A stretch of DNA of 20,515 bases, from NCBI GenBank assembly GCA_002422845.1, contig DITM01000055.1:1-20515 (forward strand). The letters run 5' to 3'. Numbering within the stretch: position 1 is the stretch's first letter; each line of letters starts with the position of its first letter. Made by a program: the position numbers and the translations under genes. Source of the DNA: Candidatus Paracaedibacteraceae bacterium UBA6184. Its GTDB lineage: Bacteria; Pseudomonadota; Alphaproteobacteria; UBA6184. The notes below the pieces were generated by a model, which was not told where the DNA came from, ran no database searches, and worked only from the letters and a program-made list of their open reading frames with translations. Shown here piece after piece: positions 14,136 through 20,515 of the stretch.

Positions 14136-15395
14136 ATGGATGATACCTCTTCATTAAGTAAGCGTATCGGGCGTGTGGCTCACGTGACAACAACCTTGGG
14201 AGGGGCTGCTATCAAGACCTTGGGGGCTAAGCTTACTGGACATAATGAGACCCTTCCTCAAATATTAACGGATGCCTTAGGAAAACTAAAAGGACCAGCC
14301 ATGAAAGTGGGGCAGATTCTTGCAATGGTGCCAGGCATGCTACCCGATGACGTTGCCGAATCTTTAATGCAGTTACACTCTCAAGCCCCCTCCATGGGGT
14401 GGCCGTTTGTTCGTCGGCGTATGGCGTTTGAATTGGGGGCAGAGTGGCAAACTAAATTTACGTATTTTGAAAAAGAAGCCTCCGCTGCTGCCTCATTAGG
14501 GCAGGTGCATAAAGCTCAATTATTGACGGGTGAGACCGTCGCCTGCAAATTGCAATATCCTAACATGCTTAGCAGTATTGAGGGAGATTTAGACCAGCTT
14601 CGCCTACTGCTTAGTATGTATGAACGGGTGGCTCCCATCTTAGATACCTCTAACATTCAACACGAACTGAAAGAACGCTTGAAAGAAGAGTTAGATTACA
14701 GGTTAGAGCTTCGAAATATGGAGCGATTCCGGACACTTTTTGAAAACTCAAACCTGCCGGTGAGAGTTCCAAAATCCTTTGAAGACTATTCCACGGATCG
14801 ATTGCTAACCATGGAGTGGTTGGATGGAGCTGATTTAATGACAGTGAAAACCTGGCCTTTGGAGTTAAAACAGCAGGTGGCAGAGAACTTATTCCAAGCG
14901 TGGTATTATCCCCTGTATCAACACGGAGTGCTGCATGGGGATCCCCATTTTGGGAACTATCGAATGACTCCAGACGGTGGGATCATAGTGTTGGATTTTG
15001 GATGCGTTCGGGAATTTTCAAACTCGTTTTTAGCCGGAGTTCATAAATTATATCATGCGCTTGAATTGAATAATGCAGCGAAAGCCCTTGATGCGTATGA
15101 AATGTGGGGGTTTGAAAACTTAACTCCCCAGTTGGTCGATGCCTTAAATATTTGGGCTAAGTTTCTATACGGCCCATTATTGGATGATCGTATCCGACCG
15201 CTAGTGAATTCTCCTCAGGATGGTAAAGATGCAGCAAAGGCTGTGATTCAAGCTTTAAAGCAATCAGGAAAAGTGCGCCCCCCAAAAGAGTTTGTGTTTA
15301 TGGATCGCGCTGCCGTGGGTATTGGATCTGCAATGATTCATTTGGGCGTAGAGTTAAATTGGCATCGATTGTTTCAAAATCTTATATCTGGGTAA
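14136..15395 (+). CDS. ABC1/AarF/UbiB-family atypical kinase
   Basis: 419 aa. Family marks are visible in order: KVGQ (57-60) in the N-terminal KxGQ helix, the alanine-rich nucleotide loop AAASLGQVH, the VACKLQYPN lysine (~138), the ELDYRLE glutamate, the catalytic loop HGDPHFGN (267-274) and DFG (287-289). The family (UbiB, COQ8/ADCK) is linked to ubiquinone biosynthesis or lipid homeostasis. This protein lacks the C-terminal membrane helices of UbiB and is closer in length to COQ8/ADCK3-type members. The start is ATG 14136, eight bases after AGGG; the upstream GTG at 14130 is too close to that site. Confidence 0.9.
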   Translation: MDDTSSLSKRIGRVAHVTTTLGGAAIKTLGAKLTGHNETLPQILTDALGKLKGPAMKVGQILAMVPGMLPDDVAESLMQLHSQAPSMGWPFVRRRMAFELGAEWQTKFTYFEKEASAAASLGQVHKAQLLTGETVACKLQYPNMLSSIEGDLDQLRLLLSMYERVAPILDTSNIQHELKERLKEELDYRLELRNMERFRTLFENSNLPVRVPKSFEDYSTDRLLTMEWLDGADLMTVKTWPLELKQQVAENLFQAWYYPLYQHGVLHGDPHFGNYRMTPDGGIIVLDFGCVREFSNSFLAGVHKLYHALELNNAAKALDAYEMWGFENLTPQLVDALNIWAKFLYGPLLDDRIRPLVNSPQDGKDAAKAVIQALKQSGKVRPPKEFVFMDRAAVGIGSAMIHLGVELNWHRLFQNLISG

Positions 15396-15556
15396 TAATT
15401 TTTTCATTAATTAACTAAGTATCAACACATTCTTTGAGACTATTAATATGCGTATTCATTTAAAAGATTCTGTAGTAAAGGGAGTTTAAAATAAACGCAA
15501 AAATATTTTATAAATAAATTTGACATGTATTGTTATATTTTAGGGATGGTATTATT

Positions 15557-15763
15557 ATGAAATTATTACTTCAAGCACTTCTTCTTACATCAGTTAGCGT
15601 ATCAACCACAACTGCAAACGACGACATTCTGAAAACTCCTGATAGAAAGCCTACAAGTTTTGACGTTGCTGCACCAGTAAAAGCTACCAAATCTGAAGTT
15701 TATCGTCAAAGTCCAACGGCTGTTAGATCAATAAATTTTGATGATTCTGATTCAGAGCTCTAA
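15557..15763 (+). CDS. Small secreted protein of unknown function (68 aa)
   Basis: The N-terminus (MKLLLQALLLTSVSVSTTTA) is a clear Sec signal peptide with likely cleavage before NDD, leaving a mature peptide of about 48 residues. The mature part is polar, with KPTSFDVAAPVKATKSEVYR and an acidic end (FDDSDSEL), and contains no cysteine or recognisable domain. The start ATG 15557 has AGGG 11 bases upstream. The frame is open back to 15530, but that extension would bury the signal peptide. A TTGACA at 15520-15525 is a good -35 box, though no convincing -10 follows at the right distance. The gene ends in a bidirectional terminator. Confidence 0.65.
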   Translation: MKLLLQALLLTSVSVSTTTANDDILKTPDRKPTSFDVAAPVKATKSEVYRQSPTAVRSINFDDSDSEL

Positions 15764-15767
15764 GAAA

Positions 15768-15790
15768 GTAGAGAAGGGTCTTTTCTCTAC
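15768..15790. terminator. Bidirectional terminator between convergent genes
   Basis: An 8-bp stem GTAGAGAA/TTCTCTAC (15768-15775 with 15783-15790) lies between the convergent stops at 15763 and 15794. It is T-rich on the plus strand and A/T-flanked on both sides, so it may serve both genes; the T-runs are short. Confidence 0.5.
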
Positions 15791-15793
15791 CTT

Positions 15794-16516
15794 CTATGCC
15801 ATGTACTGACCGCCATTTAAACTAATGGTGCTGCCAGTAATGTATGCGGCCTCATCAGATGCCAAATACTGAACCATTTTTGCGACTTCATCCACTGTGC
15901 CCAAGCGTTGCATTGGAATCAAAGAAATGATTTTGTCTAATATAGCCTCTGGAATAGCTCGAACCATATCGGTGTCGATATACCCAGGGGCTATGGCGTT
16001 TACAGTAATGCCTTTCCCGGATGTTTCTAGGGCTAATGCTTTTGTAAATCCCAAAATTCCTGCTTTTGATGCACAATAGTTAGTCTGCCCCGCTTGACCT
16101 TTTTGTGCGTTAACAGAGCTAATATTGATAATGCGACCAAATGAAGATGCACGCATGTCTTCGATGACAAGTCTGCTCATATTGAATACAGAATCCAGAT
16201 TGGTTCTAATGACAGCTTGCCATTGCTCTGCAGACATTTTATGAAGCGCTGTATCTTTTGTAATGCCGGCATTATTCACTAAGACGTGTACGGAACCATA
16301 ACGATCTTTGATCGTCTTAATTGCCATATCACATGAATTAAAGTCAGATACATCAAACTTTAAAATATCAATACCATAGTCGGCGTGTAATTCTTTTGCA
16401 AACGAATCATTGCTTTGGTAGGTGGCAATTACGGTATAGCCAGCTTGTTTTAATCCGATTGAAATGCCTCGTCCAATTCCTCTAACTCCGCCTGTAACAA
16501 CTGCAATTTTTGACAT
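15794..16516 (-). CDS. phbB: Acetoacetyl-CoA reductase (NADPH, PHB synthesis)
   Basis: Short-chain dehydrogenase of 240 aa. It has the Rossmann TGGVRGIGRG motif (8-17), NNAG (84-87 region), the catalytic serine in NISSVNAQKGQAGQ, the YCASK pair (Tyr and Lys) and the ending LNGGQYMA that is characteristic of PhbB/PhaB. It reduces acetoacetyl-CoA to (R)-3-hydroxybutyryl-CoA, the monomer for polyhydroxybutyrate. A FabG role in fatty-acid synthesis is the main alternative, but the QKGQAGQTNY and GGQYM segments favour PhbB. AAGGG lies six bases before the ATG. It is transcribed in the same direction as the two genes behind it, but a terminator (16551-16577) separates them. Confidence 0.88.
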   Translation of the reverse strand: MSKIAVVTGGVRGIGRGISIGLKQAGYTVIATYQSNDSFAKELHADYGIDILKFDVSDFNSCDMAIKTIKDRYGSVHVLVNNAGITKDTALHKMSAEQWQAVIRTNLDSVFNMSRLVIEDMRASSFGRIINISSVNAQKGQAGQTNYCASKAGILGFTKALALETSGKGITVNAIAPGYIDTDMVRAIPEAILDKIISLIPMQRLGTVDEVAKMVQYLASDEAAYITGSTISLNGGQYMA

Positions 16517-16550
16517 GATTTGCCCTTTTGTTTTTATTATTGTTTTGAGA

Positions 16551-16577
16551 TAAAAAGCCGCCTAGTTATAGGCGGCT
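16551..16577 (-). terminator. Rho-independent terminator after the DUF1622 gene
   Basis: On the minus strand AGCCGCC and GGCGGCT form a perfect 7-bp GC-rich stem (16556-16562 with 16571-16577, loop of 8), followed directly by TTTTTA. It ends the bdhA-DUF1622 transcript, so phbB probably has its own start signal or relies on readthrough. Confidence 0.85.
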
Positions 16578-16594
16578 AATATATAGTCTAAGTA

Positions 16595-17032
16595 TTAAGC
16601 TTTTTTAGCTGGCTTTTTCTCATCAGCAGGTGCTTTTGTAAAGCTGAAACCTTTTAGTCCAGGCGCAAATTCTTTTTCTTCGTCTTCAGCTTCTTTCATT
16701 TCTTTGCCTAGGAAATAAGAAATGACCGTGCGGATTACAACGATTGAACCCAAGAAAATAAACGTATCATGTGTGCGTGGCCCTTTGATTGTTTCCAATA
16801 AATCGGCAACGATCATAAATTCTAGACCTAATATGATGTAGATTCCAACACTGCGACGTAATTCTTGATATTGAATAAATTTTCCGTCTCTGTGGAAAAA
16901 TTCAATATAAATAAAACGTAGGAACCCCATTAAAAAGCCCCACAATATAATTGATACACTTGCAAAATCTAATATTGATACCAGTGGATCAAGATAGTCG
17001 TAAAGCGAGTTTAGTTTTTCAGTAAATGTCAT
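16595..17032 (-). CDS. DUF1622-family membrane protein
   Basis: 145 aa with about three predicted membrane helices: ~22-42 (VSIILWGFLMGFLRFIYI), ~62-82 (SVGIYIILGLEFMIVADLLE) and ~92-108 (IFLGSIVVIRTVISYFLG). The LGLEFMIVADLLETI and VVIRTVISYFLGKEM segments match DUF1622 proteins. The C-terminal 35 residues are soluble and lysine/alanine/glutamate-rich (TKAPADEKKPAKKA), an extension not typical for the family. Function unknown. AAGGA lies eight bases before the ATG. It follows bdhA after 34 bases, so the two are probably co-transcribed. Confidence 0.82.
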   Translation of the reverse strand: MTFTEKLNSLYDYLDPLVSILDFASVSIILWGFLMGFLRFIYIEFFHRDGKFIQYQELRRSVGIYIILGLEFMIVADLLETIKGPRTHDTFIFLGSIVVIRTVISYFLGKEMKEAEDEEKEFAPGLKGFSFTKAPADEKKPAKKA

Positions 17033-17066
17033 TTTTTTATTCCTTATTATTTACCATTTATTTAGT

Positions 17067-17849
17067 TTAGTGGGCTGTCCATCCTCCGTCGATGGAAAAA
17101 CTGGAGCCCGTCACAGAAGCTGCAGCATCGGACGATAGATATCGCACCATTTCTGCAACTTCTTGAACTTTTACAAATTTTTTAGTGGGTTGGTTGGCTA
17201 GGAGAACATCTCGTATTACGGAGTCCTCACTGATGCCACGTGCTTTTGCAGTACTGGCAATTTGACCTTCAACCAACGGTGTTAATACATATCCTGGACA
17301 CACAGTATTGCAGGTGATCCCAAATTCTGCAGCCTCTAGAGCCACTGCTTTTGTTAGCCCTAATACACCATGTTTTGCGGCAACATACGCTGATTTAAAC
17401 GGTGATGCCACAAGCCCATGAGCAGATGCCATGTTAATAATCCGACCCCATTTTTGAGCTTTCATAATCGGCATTACTTCCCGGATGCCATAAAATGCAG
17501 AGGATAAATTGATTTTGATAATGGCTTCATATTTATCAGATGGGAAGTCTTCGATGGGGGATACATGTTGAATACCCGCATTGTTGACTAGGATATCTAT
17601 TCGACCAAATGTATCAAACGTAGTTTTAATCATTTGCGCAATTTGATCGGGGTGTGTCATATCAGCGGGGTGATAGATGACTTTACAGGAAAATGCTGAT
17701 TCTAAAGATGTTATTTCATGTTGAATGATTGCAGGGTCACCAAAACCATTCAAACATATATTGGCCTGTTGAGATGCAAACATGCGTGCGATCTCTAAAC
17801 CAATTCCACTGGTGGATCCAGTAATAATAACAACTTTTCCAATAAACAT
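17067..17849 (-). CDS. bdhA: D-3-hydroxybutyrate dehydrogenase
   Basis: Short-chain dehydrogenase of 260 aa that interconverts 3-hydroxybutyrate and acetoacetate with NAD, the last step of PHB mobilisation. It has TGSTSGIGLEIA (10-21), NNAGIQHVSPIEDFP, the catalytic serine in NMASAHGLVASPFKSAY with Tyr and Lys in YVAAKHG, and CPGYVLTPLVE, all close to known BdhA enzymes. AGGA lies seven bases before the ATG and a good promoter is at 17869-17897. With phbB nearby it forms a PHB/ketone-body cluster. Confidence 0.95.
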   Translation of the reverse strand: MFIGKVVIITGSTSGIGLEIARMFASQQANICLNGFGDPAIIQHEITSLESAFSCKVIYHPADMTHPDQIAQMIKTTFDTFGRIDILVNNAGIQHVSPIEDFPSDKYEAIIKINLSSAFYGIREVMPIMKAQKWGRIINMASAHGLVASPFKSAYVAAKHGVLGLTKAVALEAAEFGITCNTVCPGYVLTPLVEGQIASTAKARGISEDSVIRDVLLANQPTKKFVKVQEVAEMVRYLSSDAAASVTGSSFSIDGGWTAH

Positions 17850-17868
17850 TATAGTTTCCTAACACCAG

Positions 17869-17897
17869 TTAATACTATGGGGTAAATTTATTAACAA
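17869..17897 (-). promoter_or_regulatory. Predicted promoter of bdhA
   Basis: On the minus strand TTGTTA (17892-17897), 17 bases, then TATTAA (17869-17874), about 20 bases upstream of the bdhA start. This is the expected spacing for a sigma70-type promoter. Confidence 0.5.
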
Positions 17898-18100
17898 AGT
17901 ATGAATTTTTTACGCAATAGTAAATAAAAATGGTTAGATATAAAAAAATCCCTTCCGAGGCTTATAATTAGTTTAGTTCTGACATGTCTATCTAGCTCAA
18001 CCCCTTTTTTTAACTTGAGTCCATTGAATAGAACGTTAAGACTGCAGAAATGGCTAACAAACTGTTAAGAATTTTGAGTGATAGACCGGTGGAAAATCAC
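17898..18100. other. AT-rich intergenic stretch
   Basis: The gap between bdhA and the divergent gene at 18165 (315 bases in all) contains promoters at both ends. Between them I see only AT-rich sequence, a CTCAA/TTGAG inverted repeat near 17996-18018 around a T-run, and no gene or RNA signature. Confidence 0.4.
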
Positions 18101-18129
18101 TTGACTTTTGTCTGGGCGATCTCTATTCA
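18101..18129 (+). promoter_or_regulatory. Predicted promoter of the exported protein gene at 18165
   Basis: TTGACT (18101-18106), 17 bases, TATTCA (18124-18129), about 36 bases before the start codon. Spacing fits; the -10 box is imperfect. A TACAAT at 18144-18149 is an alternative -10 but would leave almost no leader. Confidence 0.45.
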
Positions 18130-18164
18130 TACAGTCGGAATGGTACAATCTAAAGGAAAGTTTA

Positions 18165-18797
18165 ATGTTTAGAAGCTTATTAGTAATTGCGATTTTTAGT
18201 ATGGGTGGACACGCAATAAGTGCTGCAGTTCCTGAATTTACTGATGCTGATTGGGCAGGGGTGCCCACGCCTGGAGTTCTTTCTGTAGATGAGGTGATGG
18301 AGTTGTTTGTTGGACCTATTGAAAAGAGTGGACGTGAATGGACGTTAGCCTCGTTTGATAATGATCGCTTAACTGTGGTTATGGATGATAGAGAATTTGA
18401 TATCAAGGAGTTTGTGGGTGAAGACCTATTTGCTCATCAATGTTTTAATGTGGATAGTTCTGGTGTGTTGAAATCTGAGGTGTTTCTAGTCAGTAGAACC
18501 AAAACCCATCCTAGAGAAGAAGGAGATGGGGATATGAAGTTTTATATTATGGCTAGCTTACCGATAACCACACCGTTGACAGCAGCAGAACTTATGAATC
18601 CTATTGTCAAAGCTGTTCAGTCCACGTTAACATTTGAAGCAGAATCAAGGTTAGTACGAGAGAATATGCCAGAATACATGCGTACGATAGGGATTAAACA
18701 CGCCCGAGATTTATTAATATTCATTCGCCCGGATCGAATTGATGAAATGAAAGCTGAGTTTAATGAAGTGAGTGCTGGGATTGCTGCGTTTGAATAA
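18165..18797 (+). CDS. Exported protein of unknown function (210 aa)
   Basis: The N-terminus MFRSLLVIAIFSMGGHAISA is a Sec signal peptide, probably cut before AVPEF. The mature ~190 residues are acidic and alpha/beta in character, with no cysteine pairs or repeats and only one cysteine (in HQCFNV). Segments include WTLASFDNDRLTVVMDD, FYIMASLPITTPLTAAELM and a C-terminal helix rich in Glu/Lys. I do not recognise a family. ATG 18165 follows AAAGGAAAG at a proper distance; the open frame back to 18108 would place 19 polar residues before the signal peptide. A strong terminator follows at 18854. Confidence 0.75.
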   Translation: MFRSLLVIAIFSMGGHAISAAVPEFTDADWAGVPTPGVLSVDEVMELFVGPIEKSGREWTLASFDNDRLTVVMDDREFDIKEFVGEDLFAHQCFNVDSSGVLKSEVFLVSRTKTHPREEGDGDMKFYIMASLPITTPLTAAELMNPIVKAVQSTLTFEAESRLVRENMPEYMRTIGIKHARDLLIFIRPDRIDEMKAEFNEVSAGIAAFE

Positions 18798-18853
18798 ACT
18801 TAGATCTTGACTGATTGATATCGTTTGATACAATCTATTTAACAAACTTACAA

Positions 18854-18879
18854 ATGGGCTCTTCGGGGCTCATTTTTTG
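18854..18879 (+). terminator. Rho-independent terminator with UUCG tetraloop
   Basis: An 8-bp stem (18854-18861 with 18866-18873, two G-U pairs) is closed by a C-TTCG-G tetraloop and followed by T's at 18873-18878. It ends the transcript of the exported protein before the lipoprotein gene. Confidence 0.88.
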
Positions 18880-18942
18880 TTTGTGATCTTTAGAGTTTTT
18901 TAAGATTCTACCAGTACTCTGATCATACAAGGAGTTTTTTGT

Positions 18943-19908
18943 ATGAATCGGTGGTATGCGGGGCTGATAGCCTTATTAATATGCGGATGTGGTAGTAATT
19001 CGAATTCTGATGTAGTTGAAGAATTAGATGGTGGATCTGCGGCAGCTGATGTTCATCGTTCTCCATTAGGGGAAGATCTTGACGCGATGAGATTATCACC
19101 TTTGTTTCATGAGTTTGATGTGGATTTGTTTAGTTCTGATCCTATTCAACGTGTTGCTAATTTTAATATTTCAAGTTCGGATACGTATAAAATTTCGTTA
19201 CAAACGTTGGATTTGTTGACGGAAGAAAAACGTTTTTCATTAATTCAAGCGGATAAAATCATTCAAAATGGATTGCCAAAAGTTATCGCTCCTATTGGGT
19301 ATACGGTAAGGTTAGAGATTGAAGGCAATCAAGTTATAGCAGTGATAAAATCAACAACACGCCCTGAAATGTCTGTTACGCCTGTTGCGGTGCCTGCGGG
19401 CAATAATGATATTATTGTTGGAGATTTAAGTTCATTGAACCTATTGTTTTCAGGTCTTCAACACGAATTGAGTGCTTATACCGCTGGAGAAATAGGGGTA
19501 ATGTATTCTGCAACCGCATTCAATCGATATATGAGATATAGCTCGTCTGATCAGTGGTGTGTGCAGTTGGCCAAACGTCGTGTTGGAGTGGATACTACGA
19601 TGAGTTTTCAGGTTGGAAAAGAATTAAGGGTATTTGATGATGGAACCCTACACCTATCGATACAGAATTTATACGGGGTGCGAGAGTGCAAACACATTAA
19701 TGCGGCATCGTTAAAGTATTCGATGCGTAGTAACGAATCTGAGATTCAAGGGCATATTATTGCATCAACCACATTAAGTATCGACCCATTTTCAGCCGTG
19801 GGCGCTGGGTGTTCATGGTGTCCATTGATGGGTTCGCGCATGGCATTAGGAGTTGTTGTGTCGAAGTTTGATTGGAATACCAGCCTTGATTTCGTCTTAG
19901 AGTTTTAA
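18943..19908 (+). CDS. Predicted lipoprotein of unknown function (321 aa)
   Basis: Residues 1-15 (NRWYAGLIALLI then CG) form a short lipoprotein signal with Cys16 as the probable lipidated residue (ICGC lipobox, less usual because of Cys14). The next ~25 residues are a Ser/Asn/Asp/Glu linker. The mature protein is beta-rich (IGYTVRLEIEGNQVIAVIKS, LRVFDDGTLHLSIQNLYG) and carries a late cysteine pair GCSWCP (~295-300) that could form a disulfide. I do not recognise a family; an outer-membrane-associated role is inferred from the lipobox only. AAGGAG lies eight bases before ATG 18943. Confidence 0.72.
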   Translation: MNRWYAGLIALLICGCGSNSNSDVVEELDGGSAAADVHRSPLGEDLDAMRLSPLFHEFDVDLFSSDPIQRVANFNISSSDTYKISLQTLDLLTEEKRFSLIQADKIIQNGLPKVIAPIGYTVRLEIEGNQVIAVIKSTTRPEMSVTPVAVPAGNNDIIVGDLSSLNLLFSGLQHELSAYTAGEIGVMYSATAFNRYMRYSSSDQWCVQLAKRRVGVDTTMSFQVGKELRVFDDGTLHLSIQNLYGVRECKHINAASLKYSMRSNESEIQGHIIASTTLSIDPFSAVGAGCSWCPLMGSRMALGVVVSKFDWNTSLDFVLEF

Positions 19909-19944
19909 TAATTGTGATACTTAAGCACTTGTCTGCAGCAATTC

Positions 19945-19976
19945 TTGACGGGTGTATACAACGATGTTAACGTTGT
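19945..19976 (+). promoter_or_regulatory. Predicted promoter with overlapping operator-like inverted repeat
   Basis: TTGACG (19945-19950), 17 bases, TAACGT (19968-19973) lies about 40 bases before the ATG at 20013. The inverted repeat ACAACG (19958-19963) and CGTTGT (19971-19976) overlaps the -10 box, a position suited to a repressor. The centre contains GTTAAC, the word also repeated upstream of gltA. Confidence 0.4.
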
Positions 19977-20012
19977 AATGGTAATAACAATAACAATAAG
20001 AAAAATAAAAAA

Positions 20013-20515
20013 ATGAAAAAATATTTATTGACGTTAAGTGCATTGGCTCTATCATTGGGAACAACACAGGCTGCAGAGATAGCACTAACTGTTCCAGGAG
20101 ATGATGATGCAACTACTTCTACAGTTTTTGGTGGTGGATCAGTTGTTGATTCAGTTGATCCATTTGCTGCAATGACCATTGCGGGTGAACCAAAGTCTGA
20201 AGAGGCTTCTGCTGCAACATCTGACGCAGTTAAAAAGAAAAAGAAAGTGCGTAGAGCTGAAGCTAGAGATTCTGAGTCGAGTTCAGATGAGGAAGAAGTC
20301 GCGGTAGCAGCAGAAGCCGCCGCTGAGGTTGTTAGTGCTTCAGAAGAAGTCGCAGCACCAGCAGCTGAAGAAGCAAAAGTGACTGGCGAAGATGCAGTTG
20401 GTGATTCTGAAGTTCCAGCTGCTCATGAGGAAACAACAGAAGCAGCAGATGAAGTTAATGCGTCAGAAGAAGTCGCGGTAGCAGAAGCAGCAGCACCAGC
20501 AGCTGAGGTTGTTAG
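20013..20515 (+). CDS. Secreted Ala/Glu-rich repetitive protein (3' end outside window)
   Basis: At least 167 codons, open to the window edge. The start MKKYLLTLSALALSLGTTQA is a clear Sec signal peptide cut before AE. Then come an acidic segment (VPGDDDATTS), a glycine/valine stretch, a basic patch (KKKKKVRRAEAR, ~75-86), a Ser/Asp/Glu run (DSESSSDEEE) and low-complexity repeats of the type SEEVAVAEAAA with AAEVV. The repeats are also recent at DNA level: GAAGAAGTCGCGGTAGCA and GCTGAGGTTGTTAG each occur twice. The ribosome site is weak. The function cannot be inferred; extended surface or secreted proteins of this composition occur in many bacteria. Confidence 0.75.
   Translation, partial: MKKYLLTLSALALSLGTTQAAEIALTVPGDDDATTSTVFGGGSVVDSVDPFAAMTIAGEPKSEEASAATSDAVKKKKKVRRAEARDSESSSDEEEVAVAAEAAAEVVSASEEVAAPAAEEAKVTGEDAVGDSEVPAAHEETTEAADEVNASEEVAVAEAAAPAAEVV

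Noticed and set aside
1..20515. CRISPR array, integrase, transposase or complete insertion sequence
   Set aside because: No regularly spaced short repeats and no recombinase motifs were seen; the repeats found are few and dispersed.

Overview
The window looks like chromosome from a low-GC alphaproteobacterium. The ATP synthase F1 genes stand alone in the order atpH-atpA-atpG-atpD-atpC, without F0 genes, as is usual in Alphaproteobacteria. The proteobacterial-type citrate synthase and the polyhydroxybutyrate (PHB) enzymes fit this. Many exported proteins of unknown function, decaying genes and repeated palindromic intergenic elements suggest a host-associated lineage, for example Holosporales/Paracaedibacter-like. 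That placement is inference from style and was not tested by any search.

Layout. 1-346: copy A of a ~346 bp repeat (R1) with strong secondary structure, clipped at its left end by the window. 347-758: non-coding, hairpin-rich. 759-5516 (minus): the tightly overlapping atp operon with a good promoter upstream. 5657-6412: an exported GNAT-type acetyltransferase. 6500-6846: R1 copy B. 7017-9983 (plus): gltA, a 60-aa membrane protein, a frameshifted yraN, a BON-domain lipoprotein and a chloramphenicol-phosphotransferase-like kinase. 10053-11108 (minus): a secreted thermolysin-like metalloprotease interrupted by an in-frame TGA. 11210-11993: a decayed accessory patch with a duplicated signal-peptide leader, two paralogous small proteins (the second also carrying an in-frame TGA) and a stop-riddled hydrophobic fragment. 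12105-13979: an M3 oligoendopeptidase F with an N-terminal export-like extension. 14136-15395: an ABC1/UbiB-family kinase. 15557-15763: a small secreted protein. 15794-17849 (minus): acetoacetyl-CoA reductase, a DUF1622 membrane protein and 3-hydroxybutyrate dehydrogenase, together a PHB/ketone-body module. 18165-20515 (plus): an exported unknown protein, a lipoprotein and the start of an Ala/Glu-rich secreted protein that runs off the window.

How the genes fit together. Energy metabolism is well represented (F1-ATPase, citrate synthase, PHB turnover). Envelope and secreted functions make up most of the rest. The most unusual signal is R1. Its two copies differ at seven neighbouring positions of one hairpin, and the stem changes are compensatory (an A-U pair becomes G-C and a C-G pair becomes G-C) while the three-base loop is fully replaced. 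That points to selection on a folded RNA or DNA structure rather than on the open reading frame that crosses it. Two other, more degenerate repeat pairs also occur between genes here. A second theme is two TGA codons ~640 bp apart interrupting otherwise intact, protein-like frames, although overlapping atp genes show that TGA is a normal stop in this genome.
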